DNA of 64,000 nucleotides from Cryptomeria japonica (taxonomy: Eukaryota > Streptophyta > Pinopsida > Cupressales > Cupressaceae), in contig NC_081406.1 of the NCBI RefSeq assembly GCF_030272615.1, positions 217,566,997 through 217,630,996 on the forward strand, read 5' to 3'. This document shows, one piece after another, positions 19,241 through 31,260 of the stretch (position 1 is its first letter; every line of letters starts with the position of its first letter). The position numbers and the translations under genes are program-made. The notes below the pieces were generated by a model. The model was not told where the DNA came from. It saw only the letters and a program-made list of their open reading frames with translations, and ran no database searches.

Positions 19241-21906
19241 TTTGTTTGTAAGTTTGTGTTGAAGTTGATTGAAGATGATGATGAGTTATTGATGAAAGAT
19301 TGATGATTGGTGATTTGTATTGTATGGGGATCTCTAGCACTTTAAGGTAGATGTAATCGAAATTCCTTCTTTGAATTGCTTGTTTGTTTTGAGGAGTTTG
19401 GATGTGATAAGGTGTAGAGAAATCTGAGATGTGTTACAGATTTTGACTACCTAGCAATGAGAGGATTCACTCATGAACTAGTTTTAACCTGTGTAGATGT
19501 GTCTCTTAGGATGAGCTTATCCTAGATGTAGAAACAATCTAAAAGTGATGTGATGTGTTTGATTTCAAGCAATATCTAAAAGAGAACTTGGGACAAGAAC
19601 CTCTTAATGTTTTGAGAGTTTTGGGATGAATTGATGATGGAAAAATGATGTATGAATGAGATGATGGATGTTTTGTTTTCAACTTCAATAAAAACTTTGT
19701 GTTACAAATGGAACAAACTCTACTTCTTCCCTTTCAGGCGTTGGTGGCACTTCTCGAGCTGTGTTGTAGGTGATACAGATGTTTGGGAAGAAGTTGGGAT
19801 TAATCTTTCCTCCTTGATTTTTGTGATAACTTAGAGCTCTATATTGCATAAAAGCTCTGCGGTTCAATGATTCGGAATCGAATTCGTTTGTTTTACCTTG
19901 AAGATAGAGACGCATGCGATGTAGAAAGACTCTATGTGAGACAAAGATTTGTCTATTGAGATAGAAGAATTTCCTCCTTTTGATCAAAGCCTTTGAGCTT
20001 AATGGTCTCCTTCTTAAGTTGATATTCTGATGACACTTCTTCTTTCGCAAGATGTGAAGAATGGTCATAAAATTTGACTCTTTGTTGTTTGTACTTTGTT
20101 TTTGATGTGTTTGGTTGTTTTTGAGAAATGTTGGATGAGTACTTTGTTTTTGAAAGTGATTTGCTGATTTTTCTTTGACAAGAAAACAAAGCAAGCACAC
20201 AAACACAAAAATGTTGCCCCCAAAGGCACAAATGAGTATGGGTCTAGATCAACCCAATCTTTGGACTTGTATATGACCCTTCCTTTAGATTTATTTTAAA
20301 GTGTATTTCCAAAGCCTGAAGTCGGCTCAATTTGCACTAGGTCTGTAAAACGAACACACTTCAAACACTTTTTATCCCTAAGGTCAAATGGCCAGTTGTG
20401 ATAAATTTAGCCCACATCTTGATATTTCTTCGACTTTGGTACTACATACCTTATGAATCCCGCCGTGGTAGGTAAGGATGTGATATACTAAGTCTTGCAC
20501 GAGCATAACAAATAGATGATCCCTATGATGGGGGAGTCACCACTTTTATCAAGCCACAAGTGACTTTTCAAAAAGCTATGTTTCTACTCAAGGAAATATG
20601 TATGGTGAGTATCTTGGGAGCAAAACCATCTATGCTCTTGCACTAAATTATATCTCAAATATCCTCAATCAATAGAACGGGTGGGCTACTACTTAAAGGT
20701 GTTTAGTCATGTTCGATATTTTTGGACATAAGTTCATTCTGCAGTGACTCACTTAAGAGCCTTGTAACTGGTGGTGGGGCCCATTTGTCCTTTCGGCCAG
20801 TTACACTGTAGGAACAGCTATACCCAAGGCTACAGCTTTCACTCTCACCTGATTTCTATAGCGGCTCGAAGGATTTACCGCTCGAGGTCGTTCCCAAGAG
20901 TATCGATCCCTTGGCAGGCCTCTCTTAAAAAGATAAAATTTGAGCGTTACTAACACTTTTCTCTTGCACCTAGGACCACGAGAGCCAAGGGAGAGGATAG
21001 TGTGTGTTAGAGGTAGGACCACTCGACCAACTCTTTTGCACAAGTGTGCCAAACACAAAATTCACTTGTTCCTTTTAATTTGTCATCGCAATGATTTTCT
21101 ATCTATTTGGAGATGTTGCTCCAACAATCATGGTGTTCTTTTTAATTTTCAAAGGCAATTGTTGGAGTAAACTAGAATTTGAAAATCCTGGTCAACTTAA
21201 TGAAAAACATGTTTGCATGAAGTAAAATTGCTTTAAAAATGAGACAAGTTGATTGTGAATTTTATTTGCACCAAAAATGGAAGTGTGGATTGTAAGTTTT
21301 ATCTTGATGCAAGAAATAAAATTTGCCTTGTTGATTTTAAGCACCAAAAGAATTTGTTCCTAACTTTGCAAAAAAAAATTTGCGTGTTTGTTTTTGTGAT
21401 TCTTTTTAACTTTGAACAAGTGTGATTCTTTTTTAGAGCTCCAAACGAAAGATATGGTTCTTTTTAAAACTCCAAATGAAAGTGTAGTTGATTTTAACCC
21501 AAAAGGAAAATGAATTTATTTTATCCTAACTTGAAAGACAAAGTTAGCAATATGAACAAATTTATTTCCTAAGCTAAAATTGCTAAAAATAATTCTATTG
21601 TAGGGGTTAGTTAAAACCTGCACAAAAGATAATTAGTTAGAAAAAACTGCATGTTTTGGTGGGCTTCTACAAGCCTAAAATTTTTGGTTTTCGGTTACAA
21701 GGAATTTTCTTACAACTCTTTGTTACAATAGCTCTACTTTGTGTGAAAACAGAAGTGTTATTTAACATGAAAGAGCAACATTATAGACAATAGCGTTAAA
21801 GTATCAATTTGCGAAGGTGCTAAATTGAGAAGAAAAATGCAAGAGAATGACCTGTGTGTCAATTAAAACATTCAAAAGTTAGTAGTCTTCAAAATGATTG
21901 CTCTTT
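19241..21906 (-). other. Gypsy I 5' leader
   Basis: About 2.67 kb between primer site and gag ATG shows no credible protein. It contains minus-strand short frames only, the longest 173 codons at 20206-19685, which is Gln/Asn/Lys-rich and unrecognised. Such long leaders are common in Tat-lineage elements and usually hold packaging and dimerisation signals, which I cannot identify here. Confidence 0.7.
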
Positions 21907-21926
21907 GATTCACGTCGGGTTCACCA
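21907..21926 (-). promoter_or_regulatory. Gypsy I primer-binding site (tRNA-Trp type)
   Basis: Two bases inside the 5' LTR the minus strand reads TGGTGAACCCGACGTGAATC. From memory, its complement matches the last 20 nucleotides, including CCA, of plant nuclear tRNA-Trp, which ends ...TTCACGTCGGGTTCA plus CCA. The tRNA identity rests on recall of that sequence. Confidence 0.8.
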
Positions 21927-21928
21927 AA

Positions 21929-23784
21929 TGATGTCATGGAAATGGGGACAAGGAAACAACAAAGTTCAATGTTAATAAGTTAGTTTCAACCATAAAAACA
22001 AAACAAAGAACTAAAAACCATTCCAAACATATCAAGAGAGATTTCAAAAAGCATGAAAGAAGTTTAACAAAATAAAAGAAAGGAGAAGAGCCTCCCTAAG
22101 ATGCTTCCATGATGCCTTTTGATGCTTCTCCCTTGTTTATCTCCTCTCCAAGTCCCAAATGAGTGTAGCTCTCAGCTTTTAGCACTAGCCATGGATGCCA
22201 TATGGAGATTCAAGATGGTTGAATATGATAAGCAAATACTATGCAAGAGTAGATAATGATGCTATGAAAAAGCTCTATGTTAATGCCAGTATAACAACAA
22301 TACTCTAAAATGTTTTTTTTTGCTTGAGGAGAAGGGTTCTATTTATAGAAGAAATGGGAAAATGAAGGGTTAAGATTGAATGGTTTAATCAAGGGCCAAG
22401 TTTGAAAGTTGGGGATCCATGTGCACAATTGGCACCAATAAAATGGTGACAAGTGTCAACATAGGATTGGGTTGAGAGAAGAGGTTGGAGGCATTAAAGG
22501 CCTGAGAAGACCTCATGGTTATCTAGAAGGTAAGGGTCAAGTCTAAATTAAGATTACCCACTGGATTAGGAGTTAATGCAAGGATAAACCTTTGTGCAAA
22601 TGATTAAGAGATAATCATGGTCAAAGCATTAAAGGCTTGATGAGACCCTTGGGTTGGGTAGAGGTTGAGTCAAAACAAATGTTTTAACCATGTGGGAGGG
22701 TTTGAGGTAACCATTAATGGTTATTGGAGACTTTGGGGATTAAGTGGTTGAAGGTTGAAAGCCTTCAATGGTTATCAAAGACTTTGAGCCATTTAGTGGT
22801 TGAAGGTTGGAAGCTTTCAAAGGTTATCCAAGACTTTTAGGCTTTGAGAAGTGACTCCATTTTGCTTAGGAATGTGACAATAATTAGGGGATGGATTAAG
22901 CTAATTAGGAAGGGGTTAGAAGAATCTAGAAGGGGATTAGATTTTGCAAGTGGATTTGGTGGGTGAGGGAAAATAGGATTTTATTAAAATAAAAATTCAT
23001 TTATTTCAATAAATGTGTGCAAGTTGTATTTGGATAAATATTCAAATAAATATTAATTTATTTAAATGAGAAAAAGGAAGATAAAACATTAAAATGCTTG
23101 AAGACTTTGAGGGGAACCATTAAAGGCTTGAAGACTTTAAGGAAAACCATTAAAGTCTTAAGAAGACTATAGAAGGAAGCCATCAAGTTTGAAGACTTTA
23201 AAGCCATCAAGTTTGAATACTTTAAGGGAAACCATTAAAGGTTTCAAGTGGGTGAGGATAAATAGGATTTTAAATAAATAATTTATTTAAAATAGTTGTG
23301 CAACTTGCTTTTGTAGGAAAATACAAGTGGGTGGAGGATAAAGGTGATTTAAATAAATTATTTATTTAAAATAATTGTGCAACTTGTATTTGTAGGAAAA
23401 TGCAAGTGGGTGGAGGATAAAGGTGATTTTAAATAAATGATTTATTTATTTAAATGTGAGAGGTGGGATTTTGGGGGATTTAAATAAATATTAATTTATT
23501 TAAATGGGAGAGATGGGATTTTGGGGGATTTAAATAAATATTAATTTATTTAAATGTGAGAGAAGATTTAATTAAAAAAATATGATTTATTTATTTAATT
23601 AATGGTTTGAATTTGGTTAAGTGAATTAAATCAAATAAATTGAATAATTTATTTAATTAATAGGAGAAGAGGGTTAAGATGAATTAATTAAATATTAATT
23701 TAATTAATTCATTAATTGATGGTTAAATAATCAAATAAATACTAAGTATTCATTTAATTAAGTGGACAGATTTATGTGACTACA
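21929..23784 (-). repeat. Gypsy I 5' LTR
   Basis: It is 1,856 bases long, the same as the 3' copy, and about 99% identical by eye. On the minus strand it starts TGTAGTCACA and ends CATGACATCA. The promoter TATA box CTATAAATAG lies at 22339-22348 on the minus strand. Transcription would run leftwards through leader, gag and pol. Confidence 0.96.
22339..22348 (-). promoter_or_regulatory. TATA box of the Gypsy I 5' LTR
   Basis: CTATAAATAG on the minus strand is a near-perfect plant TATA box. It is placed about 400 bases before the primer site and is conserved in the 3' LTR at 8142-8151. Confidence 0.75.
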
Positions 23785-23789
23785 CATAC
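23785..23789. repeat. Target-site duplication CATAC (right)
   Basis: Exact repeat of 7727-7731, confirming the outer limits of Gypsy I. Confidence 0.96.
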
Positions 23790-24299
23790 TATTGAGCCTA
23801 GTTCAAACCATTTTCCATCAAATTGGCTAGGGAGTCTGTCTTGCAAATGGCTATCTAGTCTTAATGCATGGCTGTAGCTATTCTGGTTTCAAAAATGTAT
23901 TGTCATACAATTATAACTTTCGTGTTATATTATAGTGGGGACAGTATCCTCAGCCTTTATGTCAAGCCTCACAGCCATTTTGTATATTCTGTAGCTTTTC
24001 TGTCTGGATAACATGAAAGTTATCGGTCATACGATAGTACGATTTTGGAGCCAGATTAGACACGTCCTTCGTGCATAAGTTTTTGATTAAGAATGAAAAG
24101 CAAGTTTTGAAGGGACCCTGAAACCCTTTACTGCAAGTTATAAAATAGATAAAACATTGAAAGTCCAGCTAGATAGAATAAAACAAGAAACATAGATAGC
24201 TGGCATAGACAAAAAGCCAACAAGAGAACCAAAAGAAACAGAAGGACAACACAAAAACACCTAAGGGCAACCAAGATCACACAACAATAGACCTAAGAG
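23790..24299. other. Right flank of Gypsy I
   Basis: Moderately AT-rich sequence with no recognisable gene. It would have been contiguous with the region left of 7727 before Gypsy I inserted. Confidence 0.5.
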
Positions 24300-26040
24300 A
24301 GATTTTTGAGAAGCTCCACTGCTTCCTTCTCCAGTTGGACCATTGAGGCAGCAACACCCTTAAGATCCTCCAACTCCTTGGCTTGCTGAGCCATCTTCCT
24401 CATACTTGCCCGAGTTCTTTTATCATGTCTAGTGGCCACACCCTCAAGGGTCGGAACCTTATGCTCAGAAATATCTATCGTGTTCTTTTCCTGGTGGATC
24501 TATTCCAGTTTGGTAATCATCATATTGAAGCTATCAATAGAGGCTTTCTGAATTTTTTAGCTTTCTTCTCCGATTTTCTTTAGGGTATTCTCATGGCTAA
24601 GAACCCTCGTTTCCAATTCATTGAACCTAGCTTCCACAACCTTAAATTGAGAGCCACAAGCTCCAATGAGAGCCTCCGCGTCACTGATGGCTTTTGTTAG
24701 TTCATTCAAATAATTAGGCAAGGAGCTGAGATTACATGTCCCAACAACTTCTAAAGTGTCCACTTTCCTGGAAGATTCTATCTATTTAGACTTCAAGCTT
24801 TCCATCTTTGAGTAGACCCATTCAATAATCTTGTAAAACTCCATCATCCCACTCTTCGCAGTATGAAGCAAGGTCGGAGTTGAATCTCTACTGCCTTTGA
24901 TGAATTCTGGAAAGACAACATTATTCTCCAGGGTCTCCACATTAGCAACAATAATTTTGTCATTAGGAGGTAGAGTCTCACCTCCCATTGCCATCTTCCC
25001 TTCTTTCTCAGCATTACAGGTCCGTTTATTAGGGTCCACTGGAGTAGAGTGGGTCTTTGAGGTACCATCCTCCTTCCCCAGGCAAATATCAGTAATAACA
25101 GAACTCCGCTTAGTTTTCTTCTTAGGTGGTGGGGTAGCATTTTCACTTTCAGTTTCCATACCATCATCATCCTCGTCATCTTCTTCTAACCAGTTGTCCT
25201 CCTTCTACACCTTACTCCTACATTTCTTTTAACCTCTTTTCCAGTAGTATTTTTGCCCGACCCAGAAGCAATATCTTTATCCATCCCCTTTCCAGTACCT
25301 TTAGCAAAGGTATCCCTGTCAAAATCATCTTCCCACTCCATATCTGACCCCTCATCTTCACTATCATCTGATTTTTCAGACTCATCTTTCGAGTCTGAAA
25401 GCTTAGTGATAGAATGTTGCATAGAGGAGGCCTTGACATGGTTGCATAATAGCAACATTAACCCTTCATGCATGGGCAGATTTCTATCCGAGTTATCCCT
25501 AAAATCCTTTATGCTAGTGTTTAAGGAACTAAACAAGTAAAAAGGAATAGACACCATATCTTTATGGTGGAAATGATTCAAGAGCACAAAATGATATCCA
25601 TAAACATTAGAGTATCTACCATCAAGTGTGACATATTGCATTATAGCAAATAGAACCCATCTCCATACCTTTTTAATCACCTTCGGCGAGTAGTAGGTAT
25701 TGCTGGATTTCACCAGTTTGGCTTTCTCAGAGTCTTCCTTTCGGAATCGCTTAATAGTAGCCTCTGTGAGCGTTCTATCCCTGTAGAATTTTCTACCCTC
25801 CATTGGCATCCCACTGCCTTCAGCGATTACTCCTTCATCAATTTTCACCTTTCTTCCGCCTATGGTAATTTTGCCCTCCTTCCAATTATTTTTGAATAAT
25901 CTGGTAATGGTAGGGTTTTTTCCTAAAATTCGCTCCATATATCCTATCATCTTAGTAGTTTGCAAAATAGACCACGCTTTCGGCTTCTTCTTCCATTCAT
26001 TATAGGAAAGCGACTCAGTCCTTTTCCTGTTGCCTCCCAT
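24300..26040 (-). pseudogene. Transposon-associated ORF (plant transposon protein-like domain plus coiled coil), broken
   Basis: The likely start is the ATG at 26040 (MGGNRKRTESLSYNEW). An N-terminal globular part contains KITIGGRKVKIDEGVIAEGS, RKFYRDRTLTEATIKRF and VLFAIMQYVTLDGRYSNVYG. It resembles, from memory, the 'putative plant transposon protein' (Transposase_32-type) domain common in large plant genomes. An acidic Ser/Asp/Glu linker follows, then a basic PPPKKKTKRS patch, then coiled-coil segments (ELTKAISDAEALIG; KVVEARFNELETRVLSHEN). The frame shifts near 25205, where the other frame continues with an acidic stretch. An in-frame TAA lies near 24780. The host element is not identified. 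It is likely a decayed TE gene. Confidence 0.55.
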
Positions 26041-26182
26041 ATCGTCAATAGCTAAATTTCTCACTCCCTTCACAATGCAAAACAGGGCAAAAACAAAGAC
26101 CAAAGTACATAGCATGAAAACCCTCAAAAAAGAAATGGGCACCGAGAAAGCGTGCGAAGTCTTGTATGCATTAAATGCCAGC

Positions 26183-26740
26183 TCAACCTTCAAGCACCGC
26201 TCTTTCCGACTCATTATGGAAACTTTCATTGATAAGTACATTGTAATCATCACTTATCACTCCCTCTTTTCCATGCACTCTGTCATAAATGAGGATGGCA
26301 CGGGCCTCGTGAGGAATATCTAGCTCACCTTTATAGTTGATCATTTGATCAGCACTGACAGCCATGTTGGTAGCCCAATCAGCCATGGTATTGGTCTCTC
26401 TATAAATGTGAGAGATAACACATCACTCGAAGGAATTGATTATCTCCTTGGCTTGAGATATAATGTTTTAGATGGTCCATGGCGGGGAGGAAAGACCCTT
26501 TAGGCATTTTATAATGTTATTAGAATATCCCTCAAGCCAAACTTTATTAAATCCCAAATATTTAGCAAGAGCAAGAGCTTGGTAAGATGCCATGGCTTTG
26601 GCTAAGTGGTTGGTCTGGGATCCCATGGGGAGTGCCACCACCGCAACACAATAGCTTGCTTCATTTCTTATCACTCCCCCACACCCAGTCGGGTCCTTAA
26701 TGCATAAGTTATCCTCATGCATCATCATTTATACCTTGGT
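26183..26740 (-). pseudogene. RNase H-like fragment (LINE-type)
   Basis: Minus-strand frames 26728-26468 and 26386-26183 together read like the RNase H domain that follows RT in plant LINEs. They show TGCGGVIRNEASY, LAKAMASYQALALAKYLGF, a strand with VWLEGYSNNIIKCL, PPWTI, then REtN-ADWATNMAV-like text. The catalytic D after the second strand is replaced (EGYS where EGDS is usual). Two stops separate the pieces. No RT is attached upstream. Confidence 0.6.
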
Positions 26741-26744
26741 GCAT

Positions 26745-27060
26745 CTTAAAGACTGGATAGCCACTTCTGTCTACCTTTGTGTTTCCTTCACGAAATGTAG
26801 GGTTGATGGTGTGAAGACATAAAAAAAATTTAATAGTTTTGAGACTATCCACATAGGCTCTAAGCTTCTAATTGGCCGTATCGCCCATTTTGACAGCATT
26901 AACTATAATAGTCGAATCACCTTCTATTTCCAACCTTCAGATAGCCAAATCTTTGGATAAAAAGAAGTCCCCTAAGTTAACGCTTTCACTTCTGCCACAT
27001 TGTTAGTGTCAACATCTAGGAGGACAACCAATTTGTCCATAATGTTGCTATCCCATAATC
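26745..27060 (-). pseudogene. Second RNase H-like fragment
   Basis: Directly upstream (higher coordinates) on the same strand is another partial copy of the same domain: NNVAEVKALT, LEIEGDSTIIVNAVKMG, KLRAYVDSLKTI. Here the catalytic EGDS is kept. Scattered stops make it a relic. Its proximity to the fragment at 26183-26740 looks like two truncated copies side by side. Confidence 0.5.
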
Positions 27061-27269
27061 TTATGATACATCTTATGTTTAGACTTAATTAAATAAATAT
27101 AAATTTCTTAACTTAAAGTAAATAGTAAAGATAAATGATTAATTAAATAAATGAATAAATAATTATTTTTTTGGTTAGGATGGGTAAAAGTCATGTGTGG
27201 TTGTTTTTGGATGAATTTAGGTTTCTACAATAGTATTTTTTAAGAAGTGATGCTTTTTCCATATCACAT

Positions 27270-28600
27270 AACCTTTTTAATGGAATGTTAGGGGCTTAAA
27301 TTCTCCTAACAAGTGATTATTAATAAATAGTCATCTAGATGTAGAATCTTTAGATATCAATTTGCTTCAAGAGACAAAGCTATCAATGCAACCGGTGGCT
27401 TCCTTGGAGACCTCTAGGGATTTGGCCATTTTATGCAAGCCATTTTAGTAGTTCTAGATTTGATTACTTCAATTGATTATTGGATGTTGATTTTAGCTAG
27501 AAGTGTTAACTCGAATAAGTTGTTCTAGATTTTTTATGTTTATGACCCTACAAGAGCTTATCAAAAGAAGTTGATGTAGGCTTAATTGTCCAATGTTTTC
27601 ATCCATCTAAAGGGGAGAATTTCATATATTTTCTAGGGATTTAAATTCTATCTTGGATGTAAAGGAAAAATCTAGGAGTGTCATCACACCAAAGAAAAGG
27701 TCCTCAAAGATTTCAATGATTTTATAGCTAAAAATATCCTCTTTGACTATGTTCTACAAAATGGTTCCTATACTTGGACTAATAAATGAAGGGATTTACA
27801 TTAGATTGCCAAGAGTTTACATCAGTTTTCGATTTTAGATAATTGGATTTTCCCCTCCCCTGACTTCTCTTCCTCCATTTTTCCTATCACAAGGTTAGAC
27901 CACTTTTTGATTCATCTTCACCGTTTTAAAGACTATTCTCTAGTAAGACTCCTTTTAAACTAGAAGTTATGTGGTTTACAGATTAGGCCTTCACTGCCAT
28001 GATTAGTTATTGGTAGAATAACCCTCCCTTTTTACAAGGTTAAAGAATGTATCAACTATCTTAGAAACTGAAATTCATTAAAGATAAAATTAAAGATTGA
28101 AACAAAAACCATTTCAAAAATATTTTTTAGAGGTCTGATTAGAATCTCAATTAGCTAGGTTTAGCTAGGTTTAATGAGAAGATTATAGAATTTGGTATGG
28201 ATGGGAACTCCTTTCAATCTAAAAAGTTGTTGAAAATGAAAATTGAGGAAGTCCTTCTCATAGTGAAGAGGAGAAGGATTGGCTATGAGATGGAGGATAA
28301 AAACACATTTTTTAACTCCACTAAAGTGAGAAGGCAGAGAAATAAAATTATCTCCATTAAATTTTCAGATGCTTCTCTCCTCTCTAATCAAAAGAACGTT
28401 GAAAAGGAAGTAATTACCTTTTTGTCATAATCTCTTTTCCTCCTCAATCTCTAAACAATTGCATATGGGCTTTTCCTCCATTAACATAATTCTAAAACTT
28501 GTAGAAGACAACATAACGAGATGCTAATGGTAGCCTTTTATCTTCAGGAAATCATGGATGTATTTTTTGCAATGGCTCCCAATAAATTCCTTTTAGACTT
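27270..28600 (+). pseudogene. L1-type LINE ORF2 remnant: endonuclease and linker
   Basis: Translation of all three plus frames gives the ordered signature of a plant LINE ORF2. An APE-type endonuclease start reads WNVRGLNSPNK and INLLQETKLS. Further on come NGSYTWTNK and LDHFLIHLHRF, near the endonuclease C-terminus. A linker with MEDKNTFFNSTKVRRQRNKI follows, then an RT-leading segment EIMDVFFAMAPNK. Stops and frameshifts are frequent, so it is non-functional. The similarity breaks off at about 28600. Confidence 0.65.
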
Positions 28601-29560
28601 GGGGAAGCTAGAAAAAATAGATAAATCCTAAAATAGATGAACACAACTTTTGTGGCCCTAATTCTGAAGAAAACAACCCATAGGAGCAGGAAGGTTTCAT
28701 GCCAAGTAAAGAAACTTAAGTAGGGCAATAGTGGGACATGAGTGATGCAGAGCCCAAAAACATTTTTAATTTGCTTTCTTGATTTCACTTTTCTTCTGTT
28801 AGCATCTTTGTATTCAGCTGCGATAAGCAAGATAAATCTTGTCTCTTTTCTATGGTGATCGATCTATGAAATAAAAAAGGGAAAAAAATTATTAAAGATC
28901 AGATAAAGTACAAAGTAAGGGCATTACATAATCTTATCAAGCTCAATTAAATGAAGCAAATGTTGAGACATATTTCTCTCCAACCAAAAATTTCAGATAA
29001 TGAAGGATGAACCAATAACCCAAACAGTATGAAAGAAGGAAGTACAAGAGCTCAGTCTCCGATCCACAAACTCAGTCCACGAAGAAACATGCCTACAATG
29101 CAAATGATCGATCTGTGAAATACATTGAATTTATAAAAAAAATTGTCAGAAGTTATAGGTACAATTGCTCTGATCGACATGTATATACATGTGTAAGCAT
29201 AGACAGGGTATCTTGGACTGCAAATACTCCAGGATGTGCACAAAATGAATTTGTTGATAAGGTTTTATAAATCTTTAAGCAACCTAATTGGCGGTGTGAA
29301 GTTAAATTCCCCAACCTTTTACTAGCATTGTGAGCGAATTGAATCATTTCTTTTTACCAATATTATAAACTGTATTAACAGATTGCAATCAATGAAATGT
29401 TTTTGAATGCTGATATGCATTTGTTACAAGACTTTACAAACTTTGAAACTAATGAAATCTGCAGGTGTTTACAAACCATTCCATTTCCAGCGAAGAGTAG
29501 TAACGGTTCAAGAAGAGGAGACATCGAATGCAAATCGAGCCATCTTCCCAATATGCTAAA
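28600..29560. other. Unassigned sequence interrupting the LINE remnant
   Basis: About 960 bases separate LINE segments that should be nearly adjacent. No coding match, LTR termini or clear terminal repeats were seen. It may be an inserted element or a heavily decayed RT 5' half. Confidence 0.4.
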
Positions 29561-31260
29561 TTCTTAGTCATTGTTAATGGGTCACCATGTGGCTTTTTCT
29601 CCTCTCCTTAAGGTATTCATCAAGGGAATCCCTTAACCCTTTTTACTCTGTATATTGACGGAGGAAAGTTTATGTAGATCAATAAAAGAAGAAAAAGCTT
29701 TGGGCATATGGAATAGTATACAAATTGCCTCTTATCCTTCCCCCATCACACACTATTTGTTTGTAGATGATACTCTTTTTTTTCTTAAGGTTTAATTGGA
29801 AAAAGCAAAAGCCATCAATCTTACCCTTTTAGAATACTCAAATGCTTCACGTCAAGTTATTAATAAGAAAAACCCAAGATATCTTATTAAACCCAAGATA
29901 TTTTTCTTTAATGTGTCTTTGTGCATTCTAGCTAGAATTAATAGTTTGTGGGGCTTCTCTTCAAGTTCCTTGCCATGTAAATACCATGGTATTCTTTTCT
30001 TCTAGCAAGGAAAACTACTCTTCTTAGGAAGAAATAACCTTAGCAATTTCAAAGAAAATTCTTCCTTGAAATAATAAGTGGCTAACTTTAGCAAAAAAAA
30101 AGTAATTTTATTGAAATTAGTGTCAAATGTCCTTCCCATCTATTTAATGACAGGCTATAAAATTTCAAAGGGAAAAGTCTTGGACTTATAGAACAACTTA
30201 CAATCATTTATTTGGGCTAACAACTTGAAAGATAAAAAGAAGTTTCCTCTTGAAGGTTGGGAAGATGTTTCTAAGCCAAAGGCTTTGGGAGGGGCTAGAA
30301 TTATAAATCAAGAACTACAAAAAAGAGCTTTGGGTGCAAAAATGATCTAGAGGATGTACGCAAACCCAAATGGCAAATGGTGTAAAATTATAAAATACAA
30401 ATATCTTTACTCTATAGAAAATAAAATTATCTTCAGTTTGAAATCTATACCCAAAGGATCGAAGATGTGGAACTTCTTCATCATGTTGAGTTGTTCTCCT
30501 CCCACATTTGTCTTGGGTTATACATAATGGAGAAAATAATTTTTTTTCAAAGATGGATGGAATGGTCATCAATCCCTTTGTTTGATTCATAAATGGAGAC
30601 ATCTAGAGGATATTTTGAAGTGCTTATGGGGTATTCAAGTAAAATATTACCTCATTGTCAACATAAATCATCCAACCCATGTACTACTAATTGGAAATAT
30701 TCAGAATTATATCCTCTTCCTCATTATATTAAGGAATCTTTCAAGATGAACTTAACAAAAGATGGATTTTCTTTTCAGGCAAGATGAATGACAACATTTG
30801 GAGTTGTGCCAAGTTGGGTTCTTATAATGTGAAATAAGGGCATCTCTCATTATTAGGAAATAAAAAATAGTTAAATTGGCCTTTCAAACTTTGTTGGCAT
30901 TCTTCTTGCCTCTCAAAAGCGAGGGCTTTTTCCTAGATTTCTTATAAGGACATAATTCTTATAGATATGAGATTGGATAGATTGGGAAACACTCCTTTAT
31001 TTCATTGTCTTGTGTGATCAAGCATATGAATCTTTTGACCAATTGGTACTAAATTGTGAGTTTTCTAAATCTTGTTTGAAATGGTTTTAGTTTATGCTAG
31101 ATTAGAGTGGTCCTATTTGCTACTCTCTTCTTAACCACTTTCAATCTCAACCTTCTTTGTTTTGTTCTTCTACTTTTTCTTGTATATTGATTCCTATCTG
31201 CTCAATAATCATTTAGAATCTTTTTCTTAGTAAAATAAAATAATCCTTAAAAAATAGTCC
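29560..31260 (+). pseudogene. L1-type LINE ORF2 remnant: reverse transcriptase and C-terminal part
   Basis: The plus-strand text shows the RT palm core: VNGSPCGFF, GIHQGNPLNPFLL, then YLFVDDTLFFL, where FADD is usual. ASRQVINKKNP, KIFFFNVS and SSSLPCKYHGI(L) follow, typical of the LINE thumb region. Further downstream KRFPLEGWEDVSKPKALGGA and a Cys/His-poor version of the zinc-binding end can be followed. Many stops and frameshifts show a dead copy. It continues the endonuclease part at 27270-28600. Confidence 0.65.

Larger units (their letters stand above)
7732..23784 (-). mobile_element. Gypsy I: structurally complete Tat-like Gypsy LTR retrotransposon
   Basis: The 16,053-base element is bounded by two LTRs of 1,856 bases each and a perfect CATAC target duplication. 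In its own (minus-strand) direction the order is 5' LTR, tRNA-Trp-type primer site, 2.7-kb leader, gag, pol, 2.3-kb 3' non-coding region, polypurine tract, 3' LTR. A second RNase H domain between RT/RNase H and integrase, the absence of a chromodomain, and the large non-coding regions point to the Tat lineage. By eye the LTRs differ at about 19 of 1,856 positions (~1%), so the insertion is fairly recent. It may need a relative's help or stop-codon readthrough, because TGA and TAG interrupt the gag-pol frame. Confidence 0.97.

Noticed and set aside
19685..20206. 173-codon frame in the Gypsy I leader
   Set aside because: Gln/Asn/Lys-rich text without any recognisable domain, preceding gag; most likely a chance upstream frame.
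29052..29347. Minus-strand frames in the LINE interruption
   Set aside because: Short, overlapping, Cys/Tyr-rich frames with no similarity that I recognise.
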